Source: CAYXPR01 sp964467255 (GTDB taxonomy: Bacteria > Pseudomonadota > Alphaproteobacteria > Rickettsiales > RGZB01). From it: a DNA stretch of 64,000 bases. The stretch is from NCBI GenBank assembly GCA_964467255.1, contig CAYXPR010000011.1, positions 23,830 to 87,829 of the forward strand. Direction: 5' to 3'. Both the position numbers and the translations under genes were made by a program. The notes below the pieces were generated by a model that saw only the letters and a program-made list of their open reading frames with translations, made no database searches and was not told where the DNA came from. Of the stretch, positions 43,751 to 51,739 are shown in pieces. Position 1 is the stretch's first letter, and each line of letters starts with the position of its first letter.

Positions 43751-44464
43751 ATGAAAGAAGTGCAAAAAAATAACCACGATTGGCTACCAGATTGGCGCGA
43801 TGAAAGTGAGTATCCGAATATAAAAAAGGCTACTTCAAAGGAATGGGCTTGGGAATTTCTCAGACGGAACCCAGAATACCAAAAACAATGGGATAAAGAA
43901 ATTGCACCTTATTTTGATTCTGTGACCTGCTCTTTGAGCAGTAGTGCAAACAAGAATCTTGTAGACGATATAAAAAAGAAATTTGGCATCAGCAAAAACA
44001 CTCCCCCTGATTATCGCCAAAGTAACTCGGAAATAAGTTTCATATCAAATGTGCTGACCTTTGTCCTACACAGTTTCTATCCTTTAGAATCTGAACCTAC
44101 TAAACATAGTATAGATTCAAAACTAGGAGAAATCGTAACGAAAATTAATCTTCGTTACCCCGTTAAACCACAAGTAGATGTGATTGCTTCATTTGCAAGA
44201 AGTCACCAGAAGCTCTTGCTGGATCACTATATAATCGAAAACCCAAATAAACGTAAAACCCTTACAAAATATAATGAGTACCTACGCATACTTGACGCTA
44301 AGTCACGGGGTATAAAAGATTTTGATATTGCCAAGGTACTATATCCCAAATTTGTTGATGACAACCCAGATGTAATGACCAAGCGCGTAAATGATTCATT
44401 CCAACGAGCTAAGGAACTGCGCGATTGCGAATACTTATTTATCGCATCTTTCTATCGGAAATAA
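43751..44464 (+). CDS. DUF6499/DUF2285-like regulator of mobile elements
   Basis: The 237-residue protein has the N-terminal block LPDWRDESEYPNIKKATSKE, then WAWEFLRRNPEYQKQW, which matches the DUF6499 domain of regulators on alphaproteobacterial integrative elements. The C-terminal part (TLTKYNEYLRILDAKSRGIK and DFDIAKVLYP) looks like the DUF2285-type DNA-binding domain in these proteins, but with an element-specific linker. It probably regulates transfer or excision genes of this element. AlpA follows 93 bases downstream in the same direction. Confidence 0.62.
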   Translation: MKEVQKNNHDWLPDWRDESEYPNIKKATSKEWAWEFLRRNPEYQKQWDKEIAPYFDSVTCSLSSSANKNLVDDIKKKFGISKNTPPDYRQSNSEISFISNVLTFVLHSFYPLESEPTKHSIDSKLGEIVTKINLRYPVKPQVDVIASFARSHQKLLLDHYIIENPNKRKTLTKYNEYLRILDAKSRGIKDFDIAKVLYPKFVDDNPDVMTKRVNDSFQRAKELRDCEYLFIASFYRK

Positions 44465-44557
44465 GAACCGCTCCTTCTATCTCACAGCCGCTGAATCCCC
44501 CCGCACTATAATAAGGCCCACGAAGTGTAATTAAACCTTATTAGAAGGAGCAACTAT

Positions 44558-44758
44558 ATGTCACTCAACGACATAGGATTCTTACGACTACCCGAAGTGC
44601 TTAAGCTTATCCCAATAAGCCGAAGTTCGCTTTATGCGCGTATAAAGCTAGGCACCTTCCCCAAACCTAAAAAGATTGGCCCACGTGCGGTTGGCTGGTC
44701 GGTGGCTGACATACGGGAGTACTTGGAAAAGTACCCCGATACTCAGCATAACCAGTAA
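44558..44758 (+). CDS. AlpA-family phage/element regulator
   Basis: The 66-residue protein is a typical AlpA: FLRLPEVLKLIPISRSSLYA followed by FPKPKKIGPRAVGWSVADIREYL. AlpA proteins activate integrase expression or act as excisionases of P4-like elements. AGAAGGAG sits before the ATG. An HTH protein and a tyrosine recombinase follow on the same strand with 16- and 3-base gaps, making an excision/integration module. Confidence 0.87.
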   Translation: MSLNDIGFLRLPEVLKLIPISRSSLYARIKLGTFPKPKKIGPRAVGWSVADIREYLEKYPDTQHNQ

Positions 44759-44774
44759 TGGCGGGGGCGGTATT

Positions 44775-45239
44775 ATGGCAAGGTACAATGTACGCCTAAT
44801 AAGGCGCAATTATAGCTACTCTACCCAGGAAATCGCTCTGCTATTTAAGGTTCATGTCAACACCGTACATGGTTGGAGAAAGGACGGGCTTAAGCCCATT
44901 GATAGGGTTTGCCCCGTCCTTTACCACGGCAGTGAGCTAAAGCAGTTTTTAAGCAGCAAAATAAAACAACGGAGAAGGCCCTGCGGCCCGAAGGAGATGT
45001 TTTGTTGCCGCTGTAGAAAAGCAAGGCATGTTTTAGAGGGGACGCTGGTAGTTAAAAGTTTAACCGCCAAACGGATTCTCTTAAGTGGGCAATGTTATTT
45101 TTGCCTAAATACAATGTACCGCTTTGGGTACGAAAAGAACCTTGAGGAATACAAATCTAATTTCCAAGGAATGAACCGGCGTGAGCGCATAAGGGTGCGT
45201 TTACAGCCTCTCGATAACTGTAATAATTTAGGAGTTTAA
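44775..45239 (+). CDS. HTH plus Cys-cluster protein of the AlpA-integrase module
   Basis: The 154-residue protein has an N-terminal helix-turn-helix (YSTQEIALLFKVHVNTVHGW and RKDGLKPIDR) and a central CxxC pair set (MFCCRCRKARH and GQCYFCLN), probably a zinc ribbon. It sits between alpA and the tyrosine recombinase with 16 and 3 bases to each neighbour, so it is probably an accessory DNA-binding factor for recombination. No specific family is recalled. The start at 44775 was chosen over a longer frame that overlaps alpA. Confidence 0.7.
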   Translation: MARYNVRLIRRNYSYSTQEIALLFKVHVNTVHGWRKDGLKPIDRVCPVLYHGSELKQFLSSKIKQRRRPCGPKEMFCCRCRKARHVLEGTLVVKSLTAKRILLSGQCYFCLNTMYRFGYEKNLEEYKSNFQGMNRRERIRVRLQPLDNCNNLGV

Positions 45240-45242
45240 ACT

Positions 45243-46274
45243 ATGACTACTTTTAATCCCAATAATGAACGTATTAAGCGCACATATTTTGAGCGTCTTA
45301 CGGAAGCAAAAGGTAAATCACCAAAGACACTTTATAAAGTCAGAAAGTCTTTAGTCTGGTTTGAGAAATATACTAACTACCAAGACTTCCATTCCTTCAA
45401 GAAAGAACAGGCAATAGGTTTTAAGGAATTTCTTCTTAACCAGAAGAGAACTGCCAGAAGCAAAGACCTTATTTCTAGGGCTAGTACTTACTATGCTTTG
45501 AGTACATTAAAAGCGTTCTTTAAATGGATGAAAGCAGAATATAAGAGTGCCCACTTTACTTTGGGGGATGTAGAATATTTCAATCTTCCAGGTAATGAAA
45601 TCCGCGCCGCCAAAAGTGAGAGATTTAGGAGCTTCCCCAGCCTTGAAGAAATAAGCAAAGTCGTTAATACTATGCCGTCCAGCACAGATATTGAGAAGCG
45701 GGATAGAGCACTTCTCGCCTTTGCTATTCTCACGGGCACCCGTGCGGATGCGCTTATTTCACTTCGGATAAAGCACGTCTCCCTAAAAGATAAGATGATT
45801 ATCCAAGACCCAAAGGAAGTGCGGACAAAATACAGGAAGATTATTCACACATGGTTTTTTCCTATTGGCCAAAACTTCGAGGACATTGCAAAGGAATGGG
45901 TGCGTTACCTTATCGAAGTTGAATCCTTCGAACCAAATGACCCTTTATTCCCTAAAACACATACGGGAATAGGCTCAAATGGGGAGCTTGGCATAATCGG
46001 TCTTTCAAAAGAGTTCTGGGAAAGCACCAATCCTCTGCGTGCTATCTATCGGCGTGCATTTGAGGCTGTAAAATTGGAATACCACCATCCCCACTCCTTT
46101 AGGCGTACCCTAACCCAGTTGGGGGAAAGGATTTGCAAGACACCGGAGCACTTCAAGGCATGGAGTCAAAATCTTGGACACGAGCATGTGAGTACAACCT
46201 TTACCAGCTATGGTTCTGTCTCGCCAATTAGGCAAGGCCTTATCATAACGGAAGAGCTTAATAAGGCCGCTTAA
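45243..46274 (+). CDS. Tyrosine recombinase (second integrase, internal module)
   Basis: The 343-residue protein has an N-terminal SAM-like domain and a C-terminal catalytic domain with Arg in LTGTRADAL (about 167), HPHSFRRTL (HxxR, about 282-287), LGHEHVSTTF and a final TSYGSV (Tyr about 322). It differs from the P4-type integrase at 58899. It forms a module with alpA and the HTH/Cys protein and ends before a strong terminator at 46290. It may mobilise a nested element or a part of this island. Confidence 0.85.
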   Translation: MTTFNPNNERIKRTYFERLTEAKGKSPKTLYKVRKSLVWFEKYTNYQDFHSFKKEQAIGFKEFLLNQKRTARSKDLISRASTYYALSTLKAFFKWMKAEYKSAHFTLGDVEYFNLPGNEIRAAKSERFRSFPSLEEISKVVNTMPSSTDIEKRDRALLAFAILTGTRADALISLRIKHVSLKDKMIIQDPKEVRTKYRKIIHTWFFPIGQNFEDIAKEWVRYLIEVESFEPNDPLFPKTHTGIGSNGELGIIGLSKEFWESTNPLRAIYRRAFEAVKLEYHHPHSFRRTLTQLGERICKTPEHFKAWSQNLGHEHVSTTFTSYGSVSPIRQGLIITEELNKAA

Positions 46275-46289
46275 TTGACCAGCGAATAC

Positions 46290-46323
46290 CTATCAGGTGC
46301 CTTAGATTATTGGCACCTGATAG
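46290..46323 (+). terminator. Terminator hairpin after the internal integrase
   Basis: CTATCAGGTGCC (46290-46301) pairs fully with GGCACCTGATAG (46312-46323), 12 bp with a 10-base loop. It lies 15 bases past the integrase stop. The T-run is weak, so it may serve both strands. Confidence 0.65.
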
Positions 46324-46328
46324 TTGGG

Positions 46329-46607
46329 CTAGCCTTGGTTTAAAATAGGTACATCTACTTCGTTCCATCCTTTATCCCTGTAGTGTTTGCGCACTATATC
46401 CTTTGCACCGAAGGCATAAATAACACTTGGTACAAAAGGAAGAAAAATGCTAACGATTAAGGAAATAACCCCATGCGTCCATATACTTTTTGACATGAAA
46501 TAAAATGGACAGAACAGCAATGTCCACACCCAGGGGTAGGTGCAAATATCAATCTGCTTTTTATCTTTCGGATTTTGGAATACAAATATTTCAAGTTTAT
46601 TAGACAT
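46329..46607 (-). CDS. Small membrane protein (DUF2628-like), function uncertain
   Basis: The 92-residue protein has two hydrophobic spans (about residues 28-45 and 50-72) between a charged N-terminal part MSNKLEIFVFQNPKDKKQ and a C-terminal KDIVRKHYRDKGWNEVD. It resembles small DUF2628-like inner-membrane proteins. The start at 46607 has AAGGAG seven bases before it. A TTCTAAC-TG-GTTAGAA palindrome is 26 bases upstream. Confidence 0.6.
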   Translation of the reverse strand: MSNKLEIFVFQNPKDKKQIDICTYPWVWTLLFCPFYFMSKSIWTHGVISLIVSIFLPFVPSVIYAFGAKDIVRKHYRDKGWNEVDVPILNQG

Positions 46608-46633
46608 AACCATCTCCTTAGCTGTCCATTTAT

Positions 46634-46649
46634 TTCTAACTGGTTAGAA
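46634..46649. repeat. Palindromic repeat TTCTAAC-TG-GTTAGAA, copy A
   Basis: A 7-bp inverted repeat lies 6 bases past the stop of the glycine-zipper lipoprotein gene (46656) and before the small membrane protein gene. The same unit recurs at 48712, 51290 and (one mismatch) 51740. Confidence 0.7.
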
Positions 46650-46655
46650 GTTCCC

Positions 46656-47012
46656 TTAGTTGAGGACTTTGTATCCCCGACCTTTCATGCAGTTGTTAAT
46701 GATGGTTACCTGGTCTTGGGCACCTTTGCCTGTTCCGGCGGCGGCACCAGCTACCGCACCTGTCCCTGCGCCAGAAAGTGCATAGCTATCATCAAAGCTG
46801 CCTACCATCGCTGCACCGAGCGCTGCCCCTATAAGTGCACCTGCAAGGGCTTGGTTAGCTGGGTCTACCTGCATGGCGTAATTCTGGCACTCTGCGAGGT
46901 CTTTCTGATATTTCTCTGGCTTAACGCCTTTCATATCCACCACCGGCTGATAACTGGCACACGCAGAAAGAAATAGTGCGGTGGTGATAGCGCAATAAAA
47001 TGGCTTTTTCAT
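46656..47012 (-). CDS. Glycine-zipper lipoprotein
   Basis: The 118-residue protein has a lipobox LSACASY (Cys about 16). A glycine/alanine-rich span (ALAGALIGAALGAAMVG and GAGTGAVAGAAAGTGKG, about residues 55-95) with glycine-zipper spacing suggests membrane insertion. The C-terminus ends INNCMKGRGYKVLN. Such proteins are common outer-membrane associated lipoproteins of unknown role. GGGAGAAGAGG precedes the ATG, and the duplicated RNA element with its hairpin lies directly upstream. Confidence 0.75.
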   Translation of the reverse strand: MKKPFYCAITTALFLSACASYQPVVDMKGVKPEKYQKDLAECQNYAMQVDPANQALAGALIGAALGAAMVGSFDDSYALSGAGTGAVAGAAAGTGKGAQDQVTIINNCMKGRGYKVLN

Positions 47013-47033
47013 AATGCCTCTTCTCCCGTTGTT

Positions 47034-47068
47034 AAAAAAACGGCTACCAAACGTGAGTCTGGTAGCCG
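47034..47068 (-). terminator. Terminator-like hairpin at the end of RNA element copy 1
   Basis: On the minus strand, CGGCTACCA pairs with TGGTAGCCG (9 bp) and is followed by TTTTTTT (47034-47040). It ends 22 bases before the lipoprotein start, where an attenuator would be placed. Confidence 0.7.
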
Positions 47069-47265
47069 GGAGTTCAAAAGTCGTGATTAGACGACCGCGG
47101 CAATCTTTGGCCGCGAGGCTTGGACATAATTGCCGCCTCCCGGCCATAAGCTGGGAAAGCGGCATCAAATGACGGTCGATGCCAACCGCTAATCACAAGG
47201 TTTTGAAGCCCCGGAACTATTACGTTCAGGGTTAGGATATGGGGAATTACCTCTGCGGGCAAGGT
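47041..47265 (-). ncRNA. Duplicated structured element, copy 1 (candidate cis-regulatory RNA)
   Basis: This region matches 51759-51984 closely, with 119 bases (47078-47196) identical. On the minus strand the core is closed by GTGATTAG...CTAATCAC. Inside are hairpins GGCATC...GATGCC, CCC...GGG and CGCGGC...GCCGCG. After the core comes a terminator-like hairpin (47041-47068) and then the lipoprotein start. The arrangement resembles an attenuator leader or an independent small RNA. No known riboswitch class is recognised; a short overlapping frame (SGWHRPSFDAAFPAYGREAA) exists but the match includes non-coding hairpins. Confidence 0.6.
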
Positions 47266-47376
47266 CTTAATAGTGCCAGAAATAGCCACTTTGGGGCAAA
47301 ATACTTAAGAACTTGCTCAATATTGCTAGGAGTAATATTTATTGGGTAGGAAACTAGTGGTAGAGGAAGAGCGTTT

Positions 47377-48717
47377 ATGCCCAAAAAGAAGAAGAGTGTC
47401 CCTAATCTCTATGTAGAGAAAGCTGTTTACGTTGCCGGAGGCGGCACCTTGCTGATGATTATCAGTTCGTTCATGAATTGGTTAAGTATTCTTGGTGGTG
47501 GGATTTCTGGTCTAAATGGAGATGGAAAATACTTCCTTCTAGCCTCCCTCATTTCTGGAGGGGTGCTTTTATATGCTCATATTAAGCGCCAGTGGCGATT
47601 CTGGTTGCTTGCAGTGGTGCAGGCATGGGGCGTCTTTGCCATTGTTTGGATGGCCACTCTGATATGGAAGGTAAGCACAATATTTGATGCATCAGACCTT
47701 AAAGATAATCCTTTTGCTACCCTATTTTCTTCCCAGGTTGGGGCAGGGCCAGGCTTGTATTTTGGCTTGTTGGGCGCGGTAGTGCTATCTGCCTCTTTAG
47801 CTTTTATTACCTTACATAAATTCAAAGATAAGATAAAATTCTTTGCAATAATCCAAGCCAGTATTTTTATTATTGCCGCACTTATTTTTACACAGTCCTC
47901 TGCGGGCAATCTAAGACCCGTAAAAGACACTCATCAAGAATCCTCCATTCTTCCAAGTTTACCATCCTTTGCCAAAAAATCTGACCTTGAAGAAGATTTC
48001 GTTCTTGAACCCGTAATGAAGAATAAGCGGTTTGATAAAGGGCGTTATGATGAAAATGTTTGGTTTGATATTGATTGGAAAGTAAAGAAAGCAAAGAAAC
48101 CGGCGAAAGCCATAAAAGGCGTCTTGCACGCAACAGATTTATTCGATGAAGAAAAATTCCGCCTTAACTACACACTGAACGAGCCACTAGAAGAGGGAAA
48201 GGCCTTTACTGAGAAAGGCACGGGTTTTGAATACAATAAATTCAAAGATTCTCATAATTGGATGAAAACTGTTGAGGTGGAGAACCTGAAACTTAAATTT
48301 ACCCCTCTTGCCGTGGTCTATTCAGATGGTTCCGTGGAGGGTGCTGGTGAAGATTACCCTAAAAATTCCTACCTTGTTCCCACCCTTAAGAACAAACGAT
48401 TTGACCGTCAGGGCTACGAGGACTTTATCTGGTTCGATATTAGTTGGGATACCACCAAATTACCTAAATCAACGCGGGCAGTGAAAGGTGTGCTGCATAT
48501 TGTGGATGTTTTTGGAGAGCCGAAATTAAGCATCAATACCACGATTGATACACCACTAGAGCCAGGAAAACCTTATACGGAAAAAGGCACTGGCTTTGAA
48601 TATAATCAATTCAAACAGGAACATGACTGGGTATTAGGTACGAAGGAGAAAGATATGAATATTGTCTTTGTCCCTACAGCCATCATTTACACAGATGGAA
48701 CAAAAGAAGAGTTCTAA
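47377..48717 (+). CDS. Membrane protein with two tandem extracytoplasmic repeats, function unknown
   Basis: The 446-residue protein has about five hydrophobic spans in residues 12-170. It then has two copies of a beta-rich unit of about 115 residues. Each begins with NKRFDKGRYDENVWFDIDW or NKRFDRQGYEDFIWFDISW, continues VKGVLH, and ends EKGTGFEYNKFKDSHNW or EKGTGFEYNQFKQEHDW, then V(Y/F)xDG. No family is known. The start ATG at 47377 follows GAGGAAGAG. The stop codon lies inside a copy of the TTCTAAC-CA-GTTAGAA repeat. A terminator hairpin follows. Confidence 0.65.
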   Translation: MPKKKKSVPNLYVEKAVYVAGGGTLLMIISSFMNWLSILGGGISGLNGDGKYFLLASLISGGVLLYAHIKRQWRFWLLAVVQAWGVFAIVWMATLIWKVSTIFDASDLKDNPFATLFSSQVGAGPGLYFGLLGAVVLSASLAFITLHKFKDKIKFFAIIQASIFIIAALIFTQSSAGNLRPVKDTHQESSILPSLPSFAKKSDLEEDFVLEPVMKNKRFDKGRYDENVWFDIDWKVKKAKKPAKAIKGVLHATDLFDEEKFRLNYTLNEPLEEGKAFTEKGTGFEYNKFKDSHNWMKTVEVENLKLKFTPLAVVYSDGSVEGAGEDYPKNSYLVPTLKNKRFDRQGYEDFIWFDISWDTTKLPKSTRAVKGVLHIVDVFGEPKLSINTTIDTPLEPGKPYTEKGTGFEYNQFKQEHDWVLGTKEKDMNIVFVPTAIIYTDGTKEEF

Positions 48718-48727
48718 CCAGTTAGAA
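48712..48727. repeat. Palindromic repeat TTCTAAC-CA-GTTAGAA, copy B
   Basis: It overlaps the last codons and stop (TTC TAA) of the 47377 gene. Full 7-bp arms with centre CA. Confidence 0.7.
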
Positions 48728-48740
48728 TAGACTAAACTAT

Positions 48741-48775
48741 CAAGAAGTAGGCGGCGTACCTTGTCCTACTTCTTG
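48741..48775 (+). terminator. Terminator hairpin after the repeat membrane protein gene
   Basis: CAAGAAGTAGG (48741-48751) pairs with CCTACTTCTTG (48765-48775), 11 bp with a 13-base loop, followed by TATTCT. Confidence 0.65.
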
Positions 48776-48800
48776 TATTCTAATATTAGTTGGCCGAAAC

Positions 48801-49985
48801 ATGTATCACATAAAAAAATCCTTAGCAGACATCCAGGAAGCTGATTTGCTAACGTTAATTGAGCAAGAGGTGGGGGAAGGAAGAAATATAGAATATAAGA
48901 GAGAAATATATGGCAGTGATGATAAGGGAAAATACGAACTAAAAAAAGACGTTACCTCTCTTGCCAACAGCGGCGGCGGTGATTTGATTATAGGTATAGA
49001 AGAAGAAGGCGGAATTCCAAGAAATATTACAGGTGTTGACGTTGACACCGATAAAGAAATAGCCCGGATTGAAAATATTCTCCATTCTGGAATTGAACCT
49101 CGGCTCCCCAATATAGGGTCTATCGGTTGCAAGCTGAAAAGTGGGAAAAGTGTTTTAATTATTCGTGTTGGCAACAGCTGGATTAAGCCACATGGCATAA
49201 AGGCAAATGAGCACTATAAGTTCTTTGGACGAACCTCTAATGGGGTTTATTCTTACGACTGGCAACAAATAAGAAGCGCTTTCTTAATCGCAGAGGGGGC
49301 GCTAGATAAGATTCGTTCTTTCCACAAAGAAAGGCTGTTTGCGATTTCTTCAGGAGACGCGCCACTAATTCTTCAAGATGGCGCCCTTCTTATTATTCAC
49401 CTTATCCCCATCAATGCATTCGATTTAGAGAGTGAATATCCTGTTTTAGAGTTAAAGAGGAATCACGCTGATTTAGCGCCTTTAGACAGCTCGGGGTATT
49501 CCAATCAAATTACGATTGATGGAATAGTTAAATACAGTCGTTACAGTGATTCTGAGAATGTGAATACTTACACTCAGTTTTCTAAGAATGGCGTTTTAGA
49601 AATTGTTAACCGCTCTTTGTTTGCCAATCTTCTCAATCCTGAGGAAAAATATATTCCGTCCCTCCCATTAGAAAGGGAGGTTATTAAGGGCATTACCCAC
49701 TACATTTCGCTTTACGAGAAATTCCAAGTTATCCCCCCTATTTTCCTTTTCTTTTCATTGATTGGGGTTAAGGGGTATAGAATGTCAATTCCTAACGAAT
49801 ATTCGAATTTTAATAGAGCACCCCGCTCGCTTAAAGATATTGTTCAATGCTCTCCACAGTCTATTGGAGATTATAAAATTCCGGCACAGACAGTGCTTCG
49901 TCCCATTTTTGACCAATTATGGAATGCTTTCGGTTATGAGAAATCGCCGTATTATGATAATCAAGGCAACTGGAAGCCCAGATAG
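48801..49985 (+). CDS. AlbA_2 (Schlafen-type) DNA-binding domain protein
   Basis: The 394-residue protein has the AlbA_2/Schlafen-core domain in its N-terminal half: EGRNIEYKREI, TSLANSGGGDLIIGIEEEGG (about residues 52-71), IEPRLPNIG and HEHYKFFGRTSNGVYS-like (NEHYKFFGRTSNG). In bacteria this domain is found in regulators and in defence proteins. The C-terminal half (SFHKERLFAISSGDAPLIL onward) is unassigned. It stands alone between two terminator-flanked units. Confidence 0.77.
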   Translation: MYHIKKSLADIQEADLLTLIEQEVGEGRNIEYKREIYGSDDKGKYELKKDVTSLANSGGGDLIIGIEEEGGIPRNITGVDVDTDKEIARIENILHSGIEPRLPNIGSIGCKLKSGKSVLIIRVGNSWIKPHGIKANEHYKFFGRTSNGVYSYDWQQIRSAFLIAEGALDKIRSFHKERLFAISSGDAPLILQDGALLIIHLIPINAFDLESEYPVLELKRNHADLAPLDSSGYSNQITIDGIVKYSRYSDSENVNTYTQFSKNGVLEIVNRSLFANLLNPEEKYIPSLPLEREVIKGITHYISLYEKFQVIPPIFLFFSLIGVKGYRMSIPNEYSNFNRAPRSLKDIVQCSPQSIGDYKIPAQTVLRPIFDQLWNAFGYEKSPYYDNQGNWKPR

Positions 49986-50069
49986 GTTATTTTATATAGA
50001 ATGACAAGGTGCGTTGAAGTGTTCAATAAACATTTGGTTCTTATTTTTTAAGAAAGCTTGGTAGGCAAT

Positions 50070-50501
50070 ATGGCAATAAGAGATATAGGCTTTCTAGCCC
50101 TACTCATAACGCTCTTTCTGTTAGCAAATAGCTGGCTGTTTTGGCCTAAATTTTCTTTGATATGGAATATCGTTTATTCTGGGATTTGGCTTTTAACCGT
50201 TATGGCAGCACTAATGGCGAATTTTCTTGAAAATAGGAAGGCATCAAAAATGATTCTTCCTATTCTTTTAACTTTACTTCCGATATCTGCATTTGCCGTA
50301 GAAGACGGAACACATGATGCGGTTGTAACAACAGATAGTGGCACATATACTGTGCCCGTAGAGGTGGAGGATGATGAAGTCACGGAAGTTCACTGGCCTA
50401 ATGGCGGCAATATGCACGTATATAGTGGCGAAATTGATGATGGCGAAGCGACTGGCTATAATTCTCGGGGCGACTCTATACAAATAGAGTTAGATGAGTA
50501 G
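50070..50501 (+). CDS. Two-span membrane protein with short extracytoplasmic domain, unknown
   Basis: The 143-residue protein has hydrophobic spans at about residues 7-22 and 30-48. A third signal-like run (KMILPILLTLLPISAFAVED, about 61-80) follows, then an acidic beta-rich tail with TTDSGTYTVPVEVEDDEVTE and DSIQIELDE. The internal signal-like run suggests that a shorter secreted protein could start at Met 62 (MILPILLTLL). Function unknown. Confidence 0.5.
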   Translation: MAIRDIGFLALLITLFLLANSWLFWPKFSLIWNIVYSGIWLLTVMAALMANFLENRKASKMILPILLTLLPISAFAVEDGTHDAVVTTDSGTYTVPVEVEDDEVTEVHWPNGGNMHVYSGEIDDGEATGYNSRGDSIQIELDE

Positions 50502-50507
50502 GGCCAT

Positions 50508-51035
50508 CTAATATTTGGGTTTATATTCTTCGGCTTCATCCCAAAGCTTGTTCCAATTATCTAGATACTTTTTGGCAAGTGTTTGATTATCTCTAATGAC
50601 CATAACGTTCTCTGCGTTTTTTTCTTCGGCAGCCTTTGAATAATTGAAGCTGCCCAACTGAACATCCTTCCCATCAATAATCATGTATTTGTTATGCATG
50701 ATGGCATACTTGTGGTTGATTCTGGTTGGGACATTCATGTTTGCCAGGAAGGTTGCTGATGTGTATTTTGCCGTTCTCTGGCTTTTATCCAACACCACTC
50801 TAACATCCACTCCTTTTTTATGAGCATCCACCAGTGCTTTTGCGATGGGCTTAGATGTAAATGAATAGGCCGCCACTCTGATACTCGACTTCGCTCCAGA
50901 AATTGTCTTCACGATTAGCTCCGTACTGCCTCCGTTGGGTGAAAAGGCAACCTCATAGTTCGGGTCTGCGCCATAAGCCGTAGATGCGCTGATAATGATT
51001 AGCAGAGCTAAAACTCGAATATATTTGATAAGCAT
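50508..51035 (-). CDS. Secreted phospholipase D-family nuclease (Nuc-like)
   Basis: The 175-residue protein has a signal peptide (MLIKYIRVLALLIIISASTA) and one HKD motif, HNKYMIIDGKDVQLGSFNYS (about residues 121-140). It therefore works as a dimer like the Nuc/EDTA-resistant endonucleases often found on conjugative plasmids. It probably cuts DNA in the periplasm. The start overlaps the stop of the DUF6961-like gene (TGATG), so the pair is coupled. Confidence 0.85.
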   Translation of the reverse strand: MLIKYIRVLALLIIISASTAYGADPNYEVAFSPNGGSTELIVKTISGAKSSIRVAAYSFTSKPIAKALVDAHKKGVDVRVVLDKSQRTAKYTSATFLANMNVPTRINHKYAIMHNKYMIIDGKDVQLGSFNYSKAAEEKNAENVMVIRDNQTLAKKYLDNWNKLWDEAEEYKPKY

Positions 51036-51232
51036 CAATGAACGCTCTCCCCTCGGTTCTTGTAAGACAAATCCTGTATTGCCTGCATAACCGCCAGCCA
51101 CACAGAAGCGCCCTTTGCATCATCTCTCTTGGTGAATTCTCGCATACGCGTTGCAGCGTGGGACTCCGCATCCGCACCGTGCATTTTTATAAATAAACGT
51201 GCTGTTCTATAAATATCTTTATTTGAAACCAT
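51035..51232 (-). CDS. DUF6961-like small protein
   Basis: The 65-residue protein reads DIYRTARLFIKMHGADAESH then AATRMREFTKRDDAKG, with a WLAVMQAIQDLSY end. It fits the small alphaproteobacterial family with pattern RTAxxLIxxHGxxAxxHA. The function is unknown. The stop overlaps the PLD nuclease start (TGATG). Confidence 0.7.
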   Translation of the reverse strand: MVSNKDIYRTARLFIKMHGADAESHAATRMREFTKRDDAKGASVWLAVMQAIQDLSYKNRGESVH

Positions 51233-51289
51233 ACCCCCCCTACATACTTATCGTACGTCTAGATGGTATCTTCTGGAAGTAGTAAAATA

Positions 51290-51317
51290 AATTAGTTCTA
51301 ACTGGTTAGAACTAATT
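51290..51317. repeat. Palindromic repeat, extended copy C
   Basis: AATTAGTTCTAAC (51290-51302) and GTTAGAACTAATT (51305-51317) form a 13-bp inverted repeat around TG. It overlaps the stop of the 51312-51725 gene. Confidence 0.72.
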
Positions 51318-51725
51318 GTCATAGAAATCGAATTTGGTCAACGCTCCGGCGGTAAATATACATTTGTACTTTAATGGTATCATCGCACCAAAACCGTTCA
51401 TAAATTCGGCCTCGCCTACCACAGTGACCGTTACGCCAGCATCATCAGTATGTGCGCGCCCAAGGTGCACACTGGCATTTTTCTTATAAGTGGCAGATTC
51501 CAAAGCCACTTGCTGACAATACTTTACAGAGACATCTTTTATTTTATCAAGAGTGCTGGGTTCATGTGTTAGCCCCAAAAGAAAAAAGCCTATGATAAAT
51601 AGCTTTGTTTTGCGCCACTTGGTTCTTTTGTAACGCTCCCTTATCTTCCGTAATATCGTTTTTATTATGCCAAATATCTTCATGAAAAGGTCTTTGAGCA
51701 TCAATATCTCAAGCGGTGTCTTCAT
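51312..51725 (-). CDS. Small membrane-anchored protein, function unknown
   Basis: The 137-residue protein has a basic N-terminus (KTILRKIRERYKRTKWRKTK) before one hydrophobic span (LFIIGFFLLGL, about residues 42-52), then an extracytoplasmic beta-rich part with a Cys pair (VKYCQQV and KYKCIFT). AAGGAGAATGAG precedes the ATG. RNA element copy 2 and its terminator-like hairpin lie directly upstream, as for the lipoprotein at 46656. The stop lies in palindrome copy C. Downstream genes run in the same direction. Confidence 0.58.
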   Translation of the reverse strand: MKTPLEILMLKDLFMKIFGIIKTILRKIRERYKRTKWRKTKLFIIGFFLLGLTHEPSTLDKIKDVSVKYCQQVALESATYKKNASVHLGRAHTDDAGVTVTVVGEAEFMNGFGAMIPLKYKCIFTAGALTKFDFYDN

Positions 51726-51739
51726 CTCATTCTCCTTAT

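Noticed and set aside
47041..47265. Retron or type III toxin-antitoxin RNA.
   Set aside because: No reverse transcriptase or ToxN-like gene is near either copy, and there are no tandem short repeats.
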